Below, piece after piece: positions 1-6,837 of a DNA stretch of 8,628 bases (positions within the stretch are counted from its first letter, which is position 1; every line of letters starts with the position of its first letter). The stretch is from Alphaproteobacteria bacterium (GTDB lineage Bacteria; Pseudomonadota; Alphaproteobacteria; Puniceispirillales; Puniceispirillaceae), in assembly GCA_022425565.1 (NCBI GenBank), contig JAKMFG010000028.1, positions 1 through 8,628 on the forward strand, written 5' to 3'. Under the pieces are notes generated by a model. It was not told the DNA's origin and did no database searches. It worked only from the letters and a program-made list of their open reading frames with translations. The position numbers and the translations under genes are program-made.

Positions 1-1556
1 AAATGCGCTATTCGCTGATCGGGCGCGAGGTGACAAATGATTCGCTTTGCGAGCATCTGAGCGCCTCCGGCCTTGAAGGCGTGATCGCCGTCGTGGCTTG
101 TGACAAGCCGCCTGTGGGAACACTCGCCGCGATCTTGGAACATAACCGCCCGGCCGTGATCATGTCGGACGGCTCGATCCGCCCGGGAACGGATTCCGCC
201 ACCGGAGAGCCGATCGACATCATCACCAGCTACCAGCTGGCGGGAAGTGGTGACGAGGGTATGAAACGCCGGATCGCGCTCGAGGCCTGCCCGGGCTTCG
301 GCAGCTGTGGCGGCATGTTCACCTACAACACGATGCAGACCTTCATCGGCGTCGTCGGCATGCAGCCCCTTCATATGGTCTCGCCGGCCTCGCAGGATGA
401 TCGCCGACTGACTGAATTCCCCGACCAGTTGATCGACTGCCTCGACAACATGGTCGCCAAGGACATCAAGCCGCGCGACATCGTTACCAATGAGTCCATC
501 CGCAACGCCATTATCGTGGCGATGGCGGTTGGTGGCTCGACCAACGTCATGCTGCACGCGCCGGAAATCGCCCGTGCTGCCGGATACAGCAATTTCTCCG
601 CCGATGTGATGAGCGCCGAGGAATTCAACCACCTGTCGACAAATGTCGTGCCGGTGATTGTCGATGCCCGTCCGTTCGGCCGGTTCTCGATGGTCGATAT
701 CGATGCCAAGGGCGGTATTCAGGTGTTTGTGAAGGACCTGCTGGATGCCGGCCTGCTGAACGGAGATGTGCTGACCTGTACCGGCGAGACACTTGCCGAA
801 CAGCTGGCACGCCTCGACCCGCCGGCACCTGATGGTGATGTCATCCACAGTGTGGCAAATCCCTACAAGCCGACTGGCGGCCTTCGTGTGCTCGGTGGCA
901 ACCTGTCACCGGAATTCAGTGCAGTGCTGAAACTCGCCGGCGTCGAGGGTGGCCTCGAGAACAACATCTTCGCCGGCCTCGCCAAGGTATTCGACGGCGA
1001 GCAGGAGCTGCTCGAGATGCTGGACGGCAACCCCGACCATTTTGAGGATGGCGACATGATCGTTGTTCGCTATGAAGGTCCGGTCGGCGGCCCCGGCATG
1101 CCCGAAATGCTTGATTCCACCTCGCGCATCACCGCGCTCTGCCGCGAGCGCGGCATCGTTGTCGGCCTGATGACCGACGGGCGCTTCTCGGGCGGTTCGG
1201 TTGGTCTGGTGATCGGCCATGTCGGTCCGGAAGCTGCCGTCGGCGGCCCGATTGGACTGATCGAGCAGGGGGACGACATTCTGGTCGATCTGAACGACAA
1301 CACGCTCAGCTGCAAGCAGCTCGAGGATGAAGCCGTGATGGCGGCCCGCAAGGCGGCCTGGGACGCGGCGGTAACCGCGAACGGTGGCGCACACCCGTCT
1401 GTCGGCGATGCTGATACAAGGCTGCTGAACCGCATGCGCTGTTCGGCGGTGTCGGCTGTCCATGGTGCGGGCATGCATCCGGGCGGTCAGCTATGGGTGA
1501 ACGAGCCGCGCAATGCCGACAAGACCGGCTTCACACCAAGCAACAAGCATCGCTAG
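1..1556 (+). CDS. IlvD/Edd-family dehydratase, 5'-truncated by window edge (divergent dihydroxy-acid dehydratase-like)
   Basis: Iron-sulfur sugar-acid or dihydroxy-acid dehydratase family; members remove water from 2,3-dihydroxy acids (branched-chain amino acid synthesis) or aldonic acids. The visible 517 residues begin at an ATG at base 3, but this is probably internal: MRYSL normally follows a glycine well inside the protein, so roughly 80 N-terminal residues, including the first cluster cysteine and a metal-binding Asp, lie off the window. Numbering from that Met, I see C33-D34-K35 (cluster Cys, Mg ligand region, Lys carbamylated in the family), CPGFGSCGGM at 96-105 with the next cluster Cys, VGGSTNVMLH at 177-186, GGPGMPEML at 362-370 (Mg-binding Glu) and DGRFSGG at 392-398 (catalytic Ser). 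The core is complete, so it should be an active enzyme. It differs from true IlvD in CDKPPVG (usually CDKNMPG) and in its C-terminus. The substrate is therefore open; ilvD should not be assigned with confidence. The partial codon at bases 1-2 cannot be read. Confidence 0.88.
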   Translation, partial: MRYSLIGREVTNDSLCEHLSASGLEGVIAVVACDKPPVGTLAAILEHNRPAVIMSDGSIRPGTDSATGEPIDIITSYQLAGSGDEGMKRRIALEACPGFGSCGGMFTYNTMQTFIGVVGMQPLHMVSPASQDDRRLTEFPDQLIDCLDNMVAKDIKPRDIVTNESIRNAIIVAMAVGGSTNVMLHAPEIARAAGYSNFSADVMSAEEFNHLSTNVVPVIVDARPFGRFSMVDIDAKGGIQVFVKDLLDAGLLNGDVLTCTGETLAEQLARLDPPAPDGDVIHSVANPYKPTGGLRVLGGNLSPEFSAVLKLAGVEGGLENNIFAGLAKVFDGEQELLEMLDGNPDHFEDGDMIVVRYEGPVGGPGMPEMLDSTSRITALCRERGIVVGLMTDGRFSGGSVGLVIGHVGPEAAVGGPIGLIEQGDDILVDLNDNTLSCKQLEDEAVMAARKAAWDAAVTANGGAHPSVGDADTRLLNRMRCSAVSAVHGAGMHPGGQLWVNEPRNADKTGFTPSNKHR

Positions 1557-1578
1557 GAAAACGGGCGCGCCGGAACTG
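1557..1578. other. short gap between convergent stop codons
   Basis: The dehydratase gene (TAG at 1554-1556) and xth (TGA read leftward, ending at 1579) converge with only 22 bp between them. The gap holds a perfect 8-bp palindrome, GGCGCGCC at 1564-1571, but no hairpin long enough with a T-run to call an intrinsic terminator in either direction. Transcripts from the two sides probably overlap at their 3' ends or stop by Rho. Confidence 0.6.
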
Positions 1579-2355
1579 TCAGGCAGGGTCGGCGAGTTCC
1601 ACCCAGACAGGGGTGTGGTCAGAGGGCTTTTCCTCGCCGCGTGGTCCCTTATCGACGCCGGCGCCGGTGATCCGGTTGGCGGCTTCCGGTGAAAGCAGCA
1701 GATGGTCGATCCGCACGCCGTTGTCCTTTTGCCAGGCACCGGCCTGATAGTCCCAGTAGCTGTAAAGAACCTCTGCCGGATGGCAGGCGCGCAGAGCGTC
1801 TGTAAAGCCGTCGTGGCACAGGCTGTAGAAGGCAGCGCGGCTTTCCGGCCGGGTAAGAGCGTCGCCCTCCCATCCAGGCGGGTCGTAGCAGTCGATATCC
1901 TGCGGGATCACATTGAAATCTCCGCCCAGAACAACTGGCATTTCCGATGCCAGCATCTCGCCGGCACGGGCGCGTAGCCGCTTCATCCATGAAAGTTTGT
2001 AGTCGAATTTTGGTCCCGGGGCCGGGTTCCCGTTCGGCAGATAGATGGTGGCGACACGAACCCCGCCGACCGTGGCCTCCATATAGCGGGCCTGCTCGTC
2101 CTCATCATCGCCGGGAAGGCCGCTTGTGACGTCTTCCAGCGGCATCCGAGCAGCGATGGCGACGCCGTTATAGCTTTTCTGTCCGTGGAAGGCGACGTGC
2201 CAGCCGAGCTGCTGATAGGCCTCGACCGGGAAATTCACATCCTGTGTCTTGGTTTCCTGGATCAGCAGTACATCGCAGCTGCCAGCGCTCAGATAGTTCA
2301 GGATGTGATCCTGCCGCGCCTTGGCGGAGTTCACGTTCCAGCTGGCAATGCGCAT
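1579..2355 (-). CDS. xth: exodeoxyribonuclease III (AP endonuclease, XthA/ExoA type)
   Basis: Cuts DNA 5' to abasic sites and trims 3' blocked ends in base-excision repair; Mg-dependent, cytoplasmic. The 258-residue product matches the usual 255-270 length and the endonuclease/exonuclease/phosphatase fold. Visible motifs: N-terminal MRIASWNVNSAKAR (Asn7), IQETK at 32-36 (metal Glu34), IYLPNG at 104-109 (Tyr105), GGDFNV at 144-149 (Asp146, Asn148), RIDHLL at 215-220 and SDHTPV at 245-250 (Asp246-His247 pair). All catalytic residues of the family are present. I start at the ATG at 2355 because the protein then opens exactly as family members do; a GTG at 2382 would add nine residues and overlap erpA more. 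It starts 4 bp after the erpA stop, with no clear Shine-Dalgarno site of its own, which suggests translation coupled to erpA. Confidence 0.96.
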   Translation of the reverse strand: MRIASWNVNSAKARQDHILNYLSAGSCDVLLIQETKTQDVNFPVEAYQQLGWHVAFHGQKSYNGVAIAARMPLEDVTSGLPGDDEDEQARYMEATVGGVRVATIYLPNGNPAPGPKFDYKLSWMKRLRARAGEMLASEMPVVLGGDFNVIPQDIDCYDPPGWEGDALTRPESRAAFYSLCHDGFTDALRACHPAEVLYSYWDYQAGAWQKDNGVRIDHLLLSPEAANRITGAGVDKGPRGEEKPSDHTPVWVELADPA

Positions 2356-2359
2356 CGGA

Positions 2360-2755
2360 TCAGACAGAGAAGGAGGTGCCACAACCGCAGGAGGCGGTGG
2401 CGTTCGGATTGCTGACCGAGAAATAGGCGCCCATCAGATCCTGCACATAATCGAGCTCGGCATTGTCAACAAGCTCGAGCGAGATCTCGTCGATCACGAC
2501 TTCGACATCATGGCTGGCGAAGCTGAGATCATCATCCTGGCGTGCGGTGTCGATACTGAATTCATACTGGAAGCCCGAGCAACCGCCGCCATTGACGGCG
2601 ACACGGAAAAAGCTGCCATCCGGCTCGTTCTCCAGCATCACGGTGATCCGCTTCGCCGCTGCAACACTCAGCCCGAACTGTCCGGCGCCCGGCTGGCCTG
2701 CCGACCCGGCGTCTGCCATGTTGTCTGACATGTTGTCTGCGGTGATATCGCTCAT
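2360..2755 (-). CDS. erpA: A-type iron-sulfur cluster carrier (ErpA/IscA/HesB family)
   Basis: Accepts Fe-S clusters from the assembly scaffold and passes them to target enzymes. The 131-residue product shows the three cluster-binding cysteines in the family pattern: GGGCSGFQY (Cys59) and, near the end, SCGCGTSF (Cys123 and Cys125). The core from about residue 28 is standard; the first 27 residues are a poorly conserved, Asp/Gly/Ala-rich extension. The ATG at 2755 is favoured by an AGGAGG (complement of 2767-2772) 11 bases upstream; Met9 and Met13 are weaker alternatives created by a tandem duplication. First gene of a two-gene unit with xth and divergent from dgt, as in many Alphaproteobacteria. 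ErpA versus IscA/SufA is decided mainly by this context and length, so the exact symbol is less sure than the family. Confidence 0.93.
   Translation of the reverse strand: MSDITADNMSDNMADAGSAGQPGAGQFGLSVAAAKRITVMLENEPDGSFFRVAVNGGGCSGFQYEFSIDTARQDDDLSFASHDVEVVIDEISLELVDNAELDYVQDLMGAYFSVSNPNATASCGCGTSFSV
2717..2739 (-). repeat. 12-bp tandem duplication in the erpA N-terminal coding region
   Basis: The 11-base string CATGTTGTCTG occurs at 2717-2727 and again at 2729-2739, one base apart, so the period is 12 bp and in frame. On the coding strand it makes two near-identical DNM-type segments and supplies the alternative Met9 and Met13. It lies in the non-conserved extension before the A-type carrier domain. 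Confidence 0.75.
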
Positions 2756-2766
2756 AGCCTGAATGG

Positions 2767-2772
2767 CCTCCT
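2767..2772 (-). promoter_or_regulatory. Shine-Dalgarno site for erpA
   Basis: Read on the minus strand the sequence is AGGAGG, ending 11 bases before the ATG at 2755. It is a full match to the anti-Shine-Dalgarno core and decides the start in favour of the first of three close in-frame ATG codons. Confidence 0.7.
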
Positions 2773-2796
2773 GCGCGCGCGTGACGTCCTTCTTTC

Positions 2797-2825
2797 AATA
2801 TGACCGCAGGTACGCTGCAAATCAA
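2797..2825 (-). promoter_or_regulatory. candidate sigma-70-type promoter for erpA-xth
   Basis: On the minus strand, TTGATT (complement of 2820-2825) and CATATT (complement of 2797-2802) lie 17 bp apart, each matching four of six consensus bases. Transcription would begin near 2790, giving a leader of about 35 bases before the erpA ATG. Position and spacing are good; the hexamers are only moderate matches, so this is an inference from sequence alone. Confidence 0.45.
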
Positions 2826-2896
2826 GCTGGAGCCAAGAGGGTGAGGAGATCGTCAACCTCAGGCACATGGCAGCTGTTCGTGCCGGGTATTTATGT

Positions 2897-2925
2897 TTGA
2901 GAAAAATCCCCGCAAAGCCTACATT
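2897..2925 (+). promoter_or_regulatory. candidate sigma-70-type promoter for the dgt-argS-SPOR-scpAB operon
   Basis: TTGAGA at 2897-2902 (five of six consensus bases) and TACATT at 2920-2925 (four of six) are separated by exactly 17 bp. Initiation near 2932 would give a leader of about 55 bases to the ATG at 2988. It lies in the only non-coding stretch in front of the operon, back to back with the erpA candidate promoter. No operator or riboswitch structure was evident between the two. Confidence 0.5.
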
Positions 2926-2987
2926 ACCTTCAGTTCCACGCCACGTTTCCGGGGTTGTCCGACGTGTCATCCGCAGCTGAGAATTCC

Positions 2988-4226
2988 ATGCGCGAGACGC
3001 GCGATCTTGCCGCCTATGCCAGTCATGGGCCGCAAAGCCGTGGACGTGAGCATGACGAAAAGCGTGATCGCAGTGCCGGTGCGAAATCTGGTGCCAAATC
3101 TGGTGCGTTGGCCGATACTTTGGCTGGCCGCACGCCATTCCAGCGAGACCGCGACCGCATTCTGCATTCCGGGGCATTTCGCCGGCTGAAACACAAAACC
3201 CAGGTGTTCGTCTATCACGAGGGTGATTATTTCCGTACCCGTATGACGCACTCCATCGAGGTTGCGCAGATCGCGCGTTCCATGGCCCGAGCGCTGCGAC
3301 TGAACGACGATCTTGCCGAGGCGGTGGCGCTCGCACATGACCTTGGCCATACTCCGTTCGGCCATGCCGGAGAGGATGCGCTTCAGGCGGCGATGATCGA
3401 TTTTGGCGGGTTCGACCATAACGAGCAGACGGTCCGCGTTGTAACGGCCCTTGAACAGCGCTATGCCGCCTTTGACGGGCTGAACCTCACATGGGAAACG
3501 CTGGAAGGTGTGGTCAAGCATAATGGCCCCATCACCGACAGGGCCACCGTCCGTCCGGCGATTGCCGCACTCGACGCTTCCATGAGGCTTGATCTTGGTA
3601 CGCACTGTTCGGCAGAGGCGCAGCTTGCAAACCTGTCCGACGATATCGCCTATCTGTCGCATGATTTCGACGATGCGCTTCGGGCAGAACTGTTCGGTTT
3701 CGATATGATTGCCGATCTGCCGCAGGTCGGTCCCATCCTTGTCGCCATAGAGGCTGCGCACGGCCAGTTGAGCCCGGGGCGGCGGACCCATGAGCTTGTT
3801 CGCCGTCTGATCAGCGTGTTTGTGAGTGACCTGTTGGCGCAGTCATCGGCCAATCTGGAACGTCTGCATGCCGGATCGGCAGATGATATCCGCGGTGCCG
3901 GCGAAGCGGTGATTGCCTTCAGCCCGGAGATGGCGGGCGACCTCGAGACCATCCGTGACTTCCTGTTCACGAACATGTGGCGGCATTACAAGGTCAATCG
4001 TATGACCAGCAAGGCAAGACGGGTGGTGACAGAGCTGTTCGATTTGTTTATGTCCGAGACCAACACCTTGCCGTCCGAATGGCAGCTGCATGATGGTCAG
4101 GCTATCGGTGTGCTCGACGAGATGTCTCGTGCCAGAGTGATCGCCGACTATATCGCCTCGATGACCGACCGTTACGCCATGCTTGAATATCAGAGGCTCT
4201 TCGAGCCTGGACCAATTCTGAGATAA
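2988..4226 (+). CDS. dgt: dGTPase-like HD-domain deoxynucleoside triphosphate triphosphohydrolase
   Basis: Predicted to split dNTPs into deoxynucleoside and triphosphate, controlling dNTP pools. From the ATG at 2988 the product has 412 residues, usual for the alphaproteobacterial dGTPase-like subfamily. Visible: PFQRDRDRILHSGAFRRLKH at about 50-69 (nucleotide-site block), THSIEVAQ with the first metal His88, AHDLGHTPFGHAGE at 116-129 holding the HD pair (His117, Asp118), and LSDDIAYLSHD near 216-226 with the final metal Asp. The catalytic HD set is complete. The start is uncertain: in-frame TTG (2955) and GTG (2964) lie upstream, but none has a good ribosome site and family members usually begin shortly before the AAYA...SRGR segment, favouring the ATG. 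An N-terminal GAKSGAKSGA stretch comes from a 12-bp tandem repeat. First gene of the operon; argS follows after 3 bp. Confidence 0.92.
   Translation: MRETRDLAAYASHGPQSRGREHDEKRDRSAGAKSGAKSGALADTLAGRTPFQRDRDRILHSGAFRRLKHKTQVFVYHEGDYFRTRMTHSIEVAQIARSMARALRLNDDLAEAVALAHDLGHTPFGHAGEDALQAAMIDFGGFDHNEQTVRVVTALEQRYAAFDGLNLTWETLEGVVKHNGPITDRATVRPAIAALDASMRLDLGTHCSAEAQLANLSDDIAYLSHDFDDALRAELFGFDMIADLPQVGPILVAIEAAHGQLSPGRRTHELVRRLISVFVSDLLAQSSANLERLHAGSADDIRGAGEAVIAFSPEMAGDLETIRDFLFTNMWRHYKVNRMTSKARRVVTELFDLFMSETNTLPSEWQLHDGQAIGVLDEMSRARVIADYIASMTDRYAMLEYQRLFEPGPILR
3078..3107 (+). repeat. 12-bp tandem repeat in the dgt N-terminal coding region
   Basis: GGTGCGAAATCT (3078-3089) is followed directly by GGTGCCAAATCT (3090-3101) and a partial third unit GGTGCG (3102-3107). 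The in-frame repeat encodes GAKS-GAKS-GA in the poorly conserved linker before the dGTPase core. Confidence 0.75.
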
Positions 4227-4229
4227 AAA

Positions 4230-5954
4230 ATGAATATTTTCAGATTCTTCGAAGATGAATTTAAATCGATTATTGATCAAATGAAGTCAGCCGGCAACCT
4301 GCCTGCCGATCTTGATACATCGCGTGTGGTGTTCGAGCTGCCGCGCGACGCGTCGCACGGCGATCTTGCCTGTAACGCCGCGATGGTGCTGGCAAAATCC
4401 GTCGGCGTGAAGCCGCGCGACCTCGCCGAAGCGATCAGTGCGAAGATCAGCGAGATTGCCGATGTCACATCCGTCGATATAGCCGGTCCGGGCTTCATCA
4501 ATATCCGTGTTGAGCCGCGGCTTTGGGCGAACGAGGTTGACGACATCATTGCGGCCGGAACGGATTATGGGCGGAACGGCAGCGGTGCTGGACAACCGGT
4601 GAATGTGGAATATGTCTCGGCAAACCCGACCGGTCCTTTGCATGCTGCCCATGCGCGGGGTGCGGTGCTTGGCGATGCGATGGCCGGCCTGCTGGATTTC
4701 TGCGGCTGGAACGTTACCCGCGAATACTACATCAATGATGCCGGCGCACAGGTCGACACGCTGGCGCGCTCGGCTCATCTCAGATATTGCGAGGCGCTTG
4801 GCCGGAAGATTGGTGAAATTCCCGCCGGTCTTTATCCGGGTTCTTATCTCGTCGAGGTCGGCGAGAAACTGGCAGCCGAACATGGCGAGACATTCCTCGA
4901 TGCCGACGAGGCAGACTGGCTTGAGCCGGTTCGCAGCTTCACGATCGATGCGATGATGGACGGCGTTCGTCAGGATCTCAGGGCACTCGGCATCAGCATG
5001 GACAGGTTTTCTTCGGAACGGGCCCTTGTCGACAGCGGTTCCGTTGCGGCGGCGATCGAGCGGCTGACGAATGAAGGACATGTCTATCGTGGCATTCTCG
5101 AGCCACCCAAGGGTAAGGAGCCGGAGGATTGGGAGCCGCGCGAGCAGTTGTTGTTCCGGGCGTCCGAATTTGGTGATGATACCGACCGGCCGCTGCAGAA
5201 ATCCGACGGCAGCTGGACCTATTTTGCATCCGACGTCGCCTACCACATGGACAAGCTCGACCGCACCGGCGGACCGCTGATAAATATCTTTGGCGTCGAC
5301 CATGGTGGCTATGTCAAACGCATGAATGCGGCAGTAGAGGCGTTGACTGGCCGCAAGGGCATGCTGGATATCCGCCTTTGCCAGCTTGTGAACCTGATGG
5401 ATAACGGCCGGCCGGTCAAAATGTCCAAACGTGCCGGCACCTTTGTCACGGTGCGCGATGTGATCGACTCGGTTGGTGCCGATGTGATCCGCTTCATCAT
5501 GCTCACAAGGCGCAGCGAACAGACACTCGATTTCGACTTTGCTCGGGTCACAGAGCAGTCACGCGACAATCCGGTCTTCTATGTCCAGTACGCCCATGCG
5601 CGAGCCTGCTCCGTCCTGCGTCAGGCAGGCGAGGACGCCGCTGGCGAGGCAGCGATGGACCGGCTGGATCATCCTGCCGAGATGGAGGTTCTGCGCCAGC
5701 TGGCTAGCTGGCCAAAGCTCGTCATATCCGCCGCGAACGCGCACGAGCCTCACCGCATCGCCTTTTTCCTGATGGATCTGGCGGCATCCTTCCATGCCCT
5801 GTGGACTGCGGGGCGCGAAGCACCCGAGCTGCGTTTTATACGCGAGGATGATGCGGCACTCACTGCCGCAAGACTGCGCCTTGTCAAGGCGACGGCATTG
5901 GTGATTAGATCAGGCCTCGGCGTATTGGCAATCGAAGCGCGGGAGGAGATGTAG
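4230..5954 (+). CDS. argS: arginyl-tRNA synthetase (class Ia)
   Basis: Attaches arginine to tRNA-Arg; essential cytoplasmic enzyme. The 574-residue product has the expected order: N-terminal tRNA-recognition domain (about 1-110, with GDLACNAAMVLAK at 44-56 and GPGFINI at 86-92), class I catalytic core with SANPTGPLHAAHARGA at 130-145, the ASDVAYHMDKL and GVDHGGYVKR segments (333-343, 355-364), KMSK at 397-400, and the C-terminal DALR anticodon-binding domain from about 447 (NPVFYVQYAHARACS). The HIGH-class signature reads HAAH (138-141) rather than the common HVGH/HIGH; both histidines are kept. The ATG lies 3 bp after the dgt stop, with no strong Shine-Dalgarno site, in a strikingly AT-rich 60-base segment. 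Only one argS is seen here; nothing suggests truncation. Confidence 0.97.
   Translation: MNIFRFFEDEFKSIIDQMKSAGNLPADLDTSRVVFELPRDASHGDLACNAAMVLAKSVGVKPRDLAEAISAKISEIADVTSVDIAGPGFINIRVEPRLWANEVDDIIAAGTDYGRNGSGAGQPVNVEYVSANPTGPLHAAHARGAVLGDAMAGLLDFCGWNVTREYYINDAGAQVDTLARSAHLRYCEALGRKIGEIPAGLYPGSYLVEVGEKLAAEHGETFLDADEADWLEPVRSFTIDAMMDGVRQDLRALGISMDRFSSERALVDSGSVAAAIERLTNEGHVYRGILEPPKGKEPEDWEPREQLLFRASEFGDDTDRPLQKSDGSWTYFASDVAYHMDKLDRTGGPLINIFGVDHGGYVKRMNAAVEALTGRKGMLDIRLCQLVNLMDNGRPVKMSKRAGTFVTVRDVIDSVGADVIRFIMLTRRSEQTLDFDFARVTEQSRDNPVFYVQYAHARACSVLRQAGEDAAGEAAMDRLDHPAEMEVLRQLASWPKLVISAANAHEPHRIAFFLMDLAASFHALWTAGREAPELRFIREDDAALTAARLRLVKATALVIRSGLGVLAIEAREEM
5942..5948 (+). promoter_or_regulatory. 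Shine-Dalgarno site for the SPOR gene
   Basis: GGAGGAG inside the last codons of argS, ending 11 bases before the ATG at 5960. It is the strongest ribosome site on the plus strand in this window and supports the chosen start. Confidence 0.6.
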
Positions 5955-5959
5955 CGCCT

Positions 5960-6823
5960 ATGGCTCGACCGGCTGCAGAGCGTCGCGGTCTCCGCTGGCT
6001 CAGGATGATCCTGATCGGATTTGTGATCCTCTGCGGTCTTGGTGCGGCGGCGATTATTGTTCCACCGATGATATTCGCACCGGCTGTCGATGTGGCACTT
6101 ATCAAGGCCGATCCCGGGCCTATCAAGGTAAAACCTGCAGATCCGGGCGGTGCCAAGATTCCCCATCAGGAAACGACGGTCATGGGCATGATTGGCGGAC
6201 TTGCCCAGCCAGACGATAATGTTGAAATTCTGCGTCCGCCGCCAGTCGTCCCTGAAATGCCCCCGACGACGCTGCCTGACGCGCAGACTGCTGACGAGCC
6301 GATGGCGCCGGAAGGCGCAGCTGCAGCCGTTGCCCAGATCACAGAAAAACCTGATACGCCTGACGAATCAGCACCGCAAGCCAGCGGCAAGCTGGTTGAC
6401 GAGAGCGGGACACAGACCGCTGCCACGCAGCAGGGTGAGAGTGAGACACCTGCCGAGCAGAAAGCTGTCGGCGGCGATAATGAAGACGGTCAGAATGCAG
6501 CAGTTGCGGTGCCGACCGCGAAGCCGAAGCCGCCAAAGCGAGTTGCTGTAGGTGGTGATGACCCGCTCTATCTTGTCCAGCTTGCGGCATTTCGTGATGC
6601 CGCAAAAGCGCGTGAACAGGCCGGGCTTCTCAATGGCAAGCATAAGGAACGCCTCGATGGTGCCGAGCTTGGCACCATGAAGCATGACAATGGCGATGAT
6701 GGCGTGTTCTGGCGAGTTGTCAGCGAGCCGCTGCCGCGCGTCGAGGCAGACCGAATCTGTTCGGCGCTGAAGCGGGCTGGTCAGGACTGTATTCTTCGCA
6801 AGTTTGACAGAGCAGCGGGTTAG
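5960..6823 (+). CDS. single-pass membrane protein with C-terminal SPOR domain
   Basis: SPOR domains bind glycan strands stripped of stem peptides at the division septum, so this is probably a cell-division or envelope-remodelling protein. In the 287 residues I see a short basic N-terminus (RR/R at 8-15), one membrane helix at about 16-35 (ILIGFVILCGLGAAAIIV), hence a type II protein with the rest in the periplasm. Next comes a conserved patch at 48-70 with GPIKVKPADPGGAKIPHQE, typical of alphaproteobacterial SPOR proteins at this locus. A Pro/Ala/Glu/Asp-rich low-complexity linker runs about 80-200, then the SPOR domain at 202-283 (YLVQLAAF, AKAREQAG, FWRVVSEPLPR, AERICSAL-like helix, ILRKF end). 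It starts 5 bp after argS. In many relatives nagZ follows; here scpA follows instead. No standard gene symbol is justified. Confidence 0.9.
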   Translation: MARPAAERRGLRWLRMILIGFVILCGLGAAAIIVPPMIFAPAVDVALIKADPGPIKVKPADPGGAKIPHQETTVMGMIGGLAQPDDNVEILRPPPVVPEMPPTTLPDAQTADEPMAPEGAAAAVAQITEKPDTPDESAPQASGKLVDESGTQTAATQQGESETPAEQKAVGGDNEDGQNAAVAVPTAKPKPPKRVAVGGDDPLYLVQLAAFRDAAKAREQAGLLNGKHKERLDGAELGTMKHDNGDDGVFWRVVSEPLPRVEADRICSALKRAGQDCILRKFDRAAG

Positions 6824-6837
6824 GTGGGCAGCTGCAT

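Noticed and set aside
906..1478. Open frame of 190 codons antisense to the IlvD-like gene
   Set aside because: Shadow of a strongly conserved sense frame; composition is Arg/His/Ala-rich without motifs.
1557..1578. Bidirectional terminator between the convergent genes
   Set aside because: Only an 8-bp GGCGCGCC palindrome is present, with no proper stem-loop and T-tract.
2356..2382. GTG at 2382 as the xth start
   Set aside because: It would add nine residues before the canonical MRIASWNVNS opening and increase overlap with erpA.
2955..2987. TTG (2955) or GTG (2964) as the dgt start
   Set aside because: Both are in frame and possible, but they lack ribosome sites and add residues not expected in the family; kept as alternatives only.
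2967..3791. Open frame of 274 codons antisense to dgt, reaching close to the promoter region
   Set aside because: Covers the HD core of dgt in reverse; no family resemblance and no ribosome site.
4287..5303. Long open frame (338 codons) antisense to argS
   Set aside because: It lies wholly inside argS, whose domains are intact in the sense frame; no recognisable motif, and long antisense frames are expected in GC-rich coding DNA.
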